Assembly (NCBI GenBank): GCA_016882585.1
Contig: VGPP01000085.1
Location: 1-7,039, forward strand
From: Cyanobacteria bacterium M_surface_7_m2_037
GTDB taxonomy: Bacteria; Cyanobacteriota; Cyanobacteriia; PCC-6307; Cyanobiaceae
Direction of reading: 5' to 3'
DNA length: 7,039 bases
Positions within the stretch are counted from its first letter, which is position 1, and each line of letters starts with the position of its first letter. Below, piece by piece: positions 4,906-7,039 of the stretch. The translations under genes were made by a program, and so were the position numbers. The notes under the pieces were generated by a model. The model made no database searches, was not told where the DNA came from, and was given only the letters and a program-made list of their open reading frames with translations.

Positions 4906-5550
4906 GTGGAGTTCCCGCCTCCGGCTTCGCTCTCCTGCGGGATCGCCACGGAGATCCGCCCTTGGACAGCTCCACCCGGCAACCCAGATCCGCCAACAGC
5001 CACCCCTGCTGGTGATTACCGCGAGCGGCTCAAACCCACCCCAGCCGGCTGGCCGATCCGCTCCCACTGGTGCGTGTGGGTGGAGCCGGTGCGCGACAGC
5101 GGTGCAACGGGGATCTGGGAGCAGCGCTGGCACCAGGCTGTGATGGCCGCACTGGCCACCTGGCAGCGGCATCTGCCGATCACGCTGGTGCAGGAGCCTA
5201 AGCGCGCTCAGGTGCGGGTGGAACGCCGCCGGCCACCGCTCCTGAACAACCGCGCCAGCCACGGCCGTGCCGTGCTGGAGCTGCTGGAGGTGCAGCGCCA
5301 GCAAACCTGGCAGCTCGAGCCCCGGGTCACGGTGCTGATCAGCCCGGGGCAGGCTCAGCCAGCGATCCAGGCCACGGCGTTGCATGAACTGGGCCATGCC
5401 TTTGGGCTCTGGGGCCACAGTGATCAAGCCGGCGACGCGATGGCCGCCAAACCAGGCCCCACGCCGATTCTCGAGCTGAGTGAGCGCGACCTGCGCACCC
5501 TGCGCTGGCTGCAGCAGCAGCCCGGGCTGAGCCCCTCTCCCACGCCATGA
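4906..5550 (+). CDS. Metzincin-like zinc metalloprotease (matrixin-type motif)
   Basis: This 214-residue protein carries the full metzincin motif HELGHAFGLWGH: ligands H160, H164 and H171, catalytic base E161 and G167. It is followed by Ser and, eight residues after H171, by M179 in DAMAA, a likely Met-turn. Upstream are WEQRWHQAVMAALATW (71-86) and the strand pairs VRVERRRPP and PRVTVLIS, typical of the catalytic fold. I recall similar uncharacterised peptidases across cyanobacteria. The start is uncertain: GTG at 4906 gives the longest product, with a Pro-rich N-terminus (1-50) and no hydrophobic signal peptide or membrane anchor. No prodomain cysteine switch is evident. It follows DUF2214 by 14 nt and its TGA overlaps the RND start (ATGA), implying translational coupling. 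Substrate unknown; a role at the envelope would need an export route not visible here. Confidence 0.82.
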   Translation: MEFPPPASLSCGIATEIRPWTAPPGNPDPPTATPAGDYRERLKPTPAGWPIRSHWCVWVEPVRDSGATGIWEQRWHQAVMAALATWQRHLPITLVQEPKRAQVRVERRRPPLLNNRASHGRAVLELLEVQRQQTWQLEPRVTVLISPGQAQPAIQATALHELGHAFGLWGHSDQAGDAMAAKPGPTPILELSERDLRTLRWLQQQPGLSPSPTP

Positions 5551-7039
5551 GCCCTCCCAAGCGCACGATCTCGGATCTGTTCCTGCGGCGGCCGGTGCTG
5601 AGCCTGGTGCTCACCGCCCTGCTGCTGCTGATGGGGGCCCTAAGCCTGGTGCAACTGCAGGTGGAGAACCTGCCGCCGATCGCGCCAGGGCGCGTGAGCG
5701 TGAGCAGCACCTATCCCGGCGGCAGCCCAGAGGTGGTGGAGCAGGGCGTCACAGCACTGCTGGAGCGGCAGCTCAATGGCCTGGAGCGGCTCGACACCAT
5801 CCGCTCCACCAGCACCGCAGGCAGCAGCAGCATCAACCTCAGCTTCCGCGGCGGCGCGCCTGAGCTCAATCAGGTGAACGCCCAGAACGAGGTGAGCCAG
5901 GTGCTGCGCCAGCTGCCGGCCCAGGTGGCGCGGCTGGGGGTGCAGGTGCGCCGCAGCTCCGACGATCTGCTGATGGTGCTCAGCTTCAGCGCCGAAAACG
6001 GCCGCTACAGCGATCTGTTCCTCAGCGGCTGGGTGAACCAGGTGGTGAAGGAGCGCCTGCAGCGCGTGGATGGCGTGGGCAACGTGACGCTCTTCGGCGG
6101 CAGCCCCCTGGCCTTCCGGCTCTGGCTCAACCCGGCGGCGCTGCTGGAGCGGCAGCTCACCATCAACGATGTGCGCCAGGCCCTGGAGGCGCAGAACGTG
6201 CTGGCGGCCCTGGGCCAGGTGGGTGAAGAACCGGTTCCGCCGGGGCAAGCCACCTCGCTGCCGCTGCAGATGGAAGGCCGGCTGCGCAGCCCTGAAGAAC
6301 TCGAGCAACTGGTGGTGGGACGCGGCCCCGAGGGCGGTGTGGTGCTGCTGAGTGATATCGGCCGCGTGAGCCTGGGCAGCGAGAGCTACGGCAACGTGGC
6401 CACCAACCTCAAGGGCGATCCCACCGTGGCCTTGGGGGTGTTTCAGCGCGATGGCAGCAACGCTCTGAAGGTGAGTGAAGCCGTGGAGCGCGCCCTGGCG
6501 GAGCTGGAACCCCGCTTCCCGCCCGGGGTGGATCTGCAGCTGATCGTGAATGAGGCCGACACGGTGCGCCAGAGCATCGGCGAAGCGGCGGGCAGCCTGC
6601 GGGATGCCGTGCTGCTGGTGTTCCTGGCCCTGCTGCTGGGGCTGGGCAACAGCCGCCTGGCCCTGATCAGCGCCCTGGCGGTGCCGGTGTCGCTGCTGGG
6701 GTCGATCACGCTGATCAACCTGAGCGGCACCTCGATCAACACCCTCAGCCTGTTCGGCATGGTGCTGGCCTCGGGCCTCGTGGTGGACGACGCCATCGTG
6801 GTGAGTGAAGACATCGGCCGCCGGCTCGAGCAGGGGGCCTCACCGCTGAAGGCAGCCCGCGAGGCGATGGCCGAGCTGGGTGGGGCCGTGGTGGCCACCT
6901 CCCTGGTGCTGCTGGTGGTGTTCATCCCAGTGCTCGGCATGCAGGGCAGCGTGGGCCGGCTCTACGCCCCGATTGCCATCACCATCGGCGCCACGATTGT
7001 GGTGTCCACGTTCAATGCGATCAGCTTCACGCCGGTGGC
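5547..7039 (+). CDS. RND efflux permease, AcrB/HAE1-like (N-terminal half, runs off window)
   Basis: The reading frame is open from ATG 5547 to the window end (497 codons), about half of the usual 1000-1050 residues; nothing suggests truncation other than the window edge. TM1 is at about 16-35 after a basic start. The porter domain is at about 36-345, with YPGGSPEVVEQGVT and STSTAGSSSINLSF typical of HAE1 pumps. TM2-TM6 lie at about 350-495. The TM4 motif GLVVDDAIVVSEDI has D414 and D415, matching the proton-relay D407/D408 of E. coli AcrB, so the pump is likely proton-driven. STFNAISFTP closes the visible part. AcrB-type pumps export drugs, lipids or metabolites with a periplasmic adaptor and an outer-membrane channel. 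No adaptor gene is present upstream. The start overlaps the protease stop by 4 nt. The cargo cannot be inferred. Confidence 0.95.
   Translation, partial: MSPPKRTISDLFLRRPVLSLVLTALLLLMGALSLVQLQVENLPPIAPGRVSVSSTYPGGSPEVVEQGVTALLERQLNGLERLDTIRSTSTAGSSSINLSFRGGAPELNQVNAQNEVSQVLRQLPAQVARLGVQVRRSSDDLLMVLSFSAENGRYSDLFLSGWVNQVVKERLQRVDGVGNVTLFGGSPLAFRLWLNPAALLERQLTINDVRQALEAQNVLAALGQVGEEPVPPGQATSLPLQMEGRLRSPEELEQLVVGRGPEGGVVLLSDIGRVSLGSESYGNVATNLKGDPTVALGVFQRDGSNALKVSEAVERALAELEPRFPPGVDLQLIVNEADTVRQSIGEAAGSLRDAVLLVFLALLLGLGNSRLALISALAVPVSLLGSITLINLSGTSINTLSLFGMVLASGLVVDDAIVVSEDIGRRLEQGASPLKAAREAMAELGGAVVATSLVLLVVFIPVLGMQGSVGRLYAPIAITIGATIVVSTFNAISFTPV

Noticed and set aside
4202..4996. Long minus-strand open frame of 264 codons opposite DUF2214.
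   Set aside because: It lies antisense to a well-supported DUF2214 gene; its Gln/Gly/His-rich, low-complexity translation has no domain and is typical of GC-rich shadow frames.
5640..6308. Minus-strand open frame of 222 codons opposite the RND gene.
   Set aside because: The translation is a Leu/His/Ala/Gln-rich mirror of the RND coding strand with no recognisable domain.

Overview
The window looks like chromosomal DNA of a high-GC picocyanobacterium of the Synechococcus/Cyanobium type. This rests on four families: a cyanobacterial-type AbrB regulator, a Nif11-domain protein, a group 2 (SigA-like) sigma factor and a DUF2214 membrane protein. The DNA is GC-rich, genes are packed tightly, and Shine-Dalgarno sequences are weak or absent. 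No exact GCGATCGC (HIP1) site was seen. The species call is inference.

Left part (1-1617): a minus-strand cyAbrB-type regulator ends in a clear intrinsic terminator. It is divergent from a plus-strand pair made of a YafP-like GNAT acetyltransferase and, 15 nt downstream, a protein with an N-terminal Nif11 domain fused to a C-terminal cupin. The 3' end of the Nif11-cupin gene overlaps the 3' end of the next, convergent gene by 89 bp.

Middle part (1529-4125): five minus-strand genes lie in a row, in transcription order: a group 2 sigma factor, a DUF1232 (YkvA-like) membrane protein, a small conserved-looking hypothetical with a possible HTH, a small secreted two-cysteine protein, and a PsiE-family membrane protein. 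After the sigma gene the junctions are short (1-nt overlap, 47 nt, 11 nt). The 77-nt sigma-DUF1232 gap carries a 13-bp tandem repeat and two mutually exclusive stem-loops.

Right part (4126-7039): a 253-bp divergent intergenic region with several dyads separates the sigma gene from a plus-strand run. That run is a DUF2214 four-helix membrane protein, a metzincin-type zinc protease (HExxHxxGxxxH plus a Met) with no visible signal peptide, and the N-terminal half of an RND (AcrB/HAE1-type) efflux permease. The permease starts inside the protease stop codon (ATGA) and runs off the window.

No RNA genes, insertion sequences, CRISPR arrays or tRNAs were recognised. The parts most worth a second look are the Nif11-cupin fusion beside a GNAT enzyme, the structured leader between sigma and DUF1232, the convergent coding overlap, and the protease-RND coupling.
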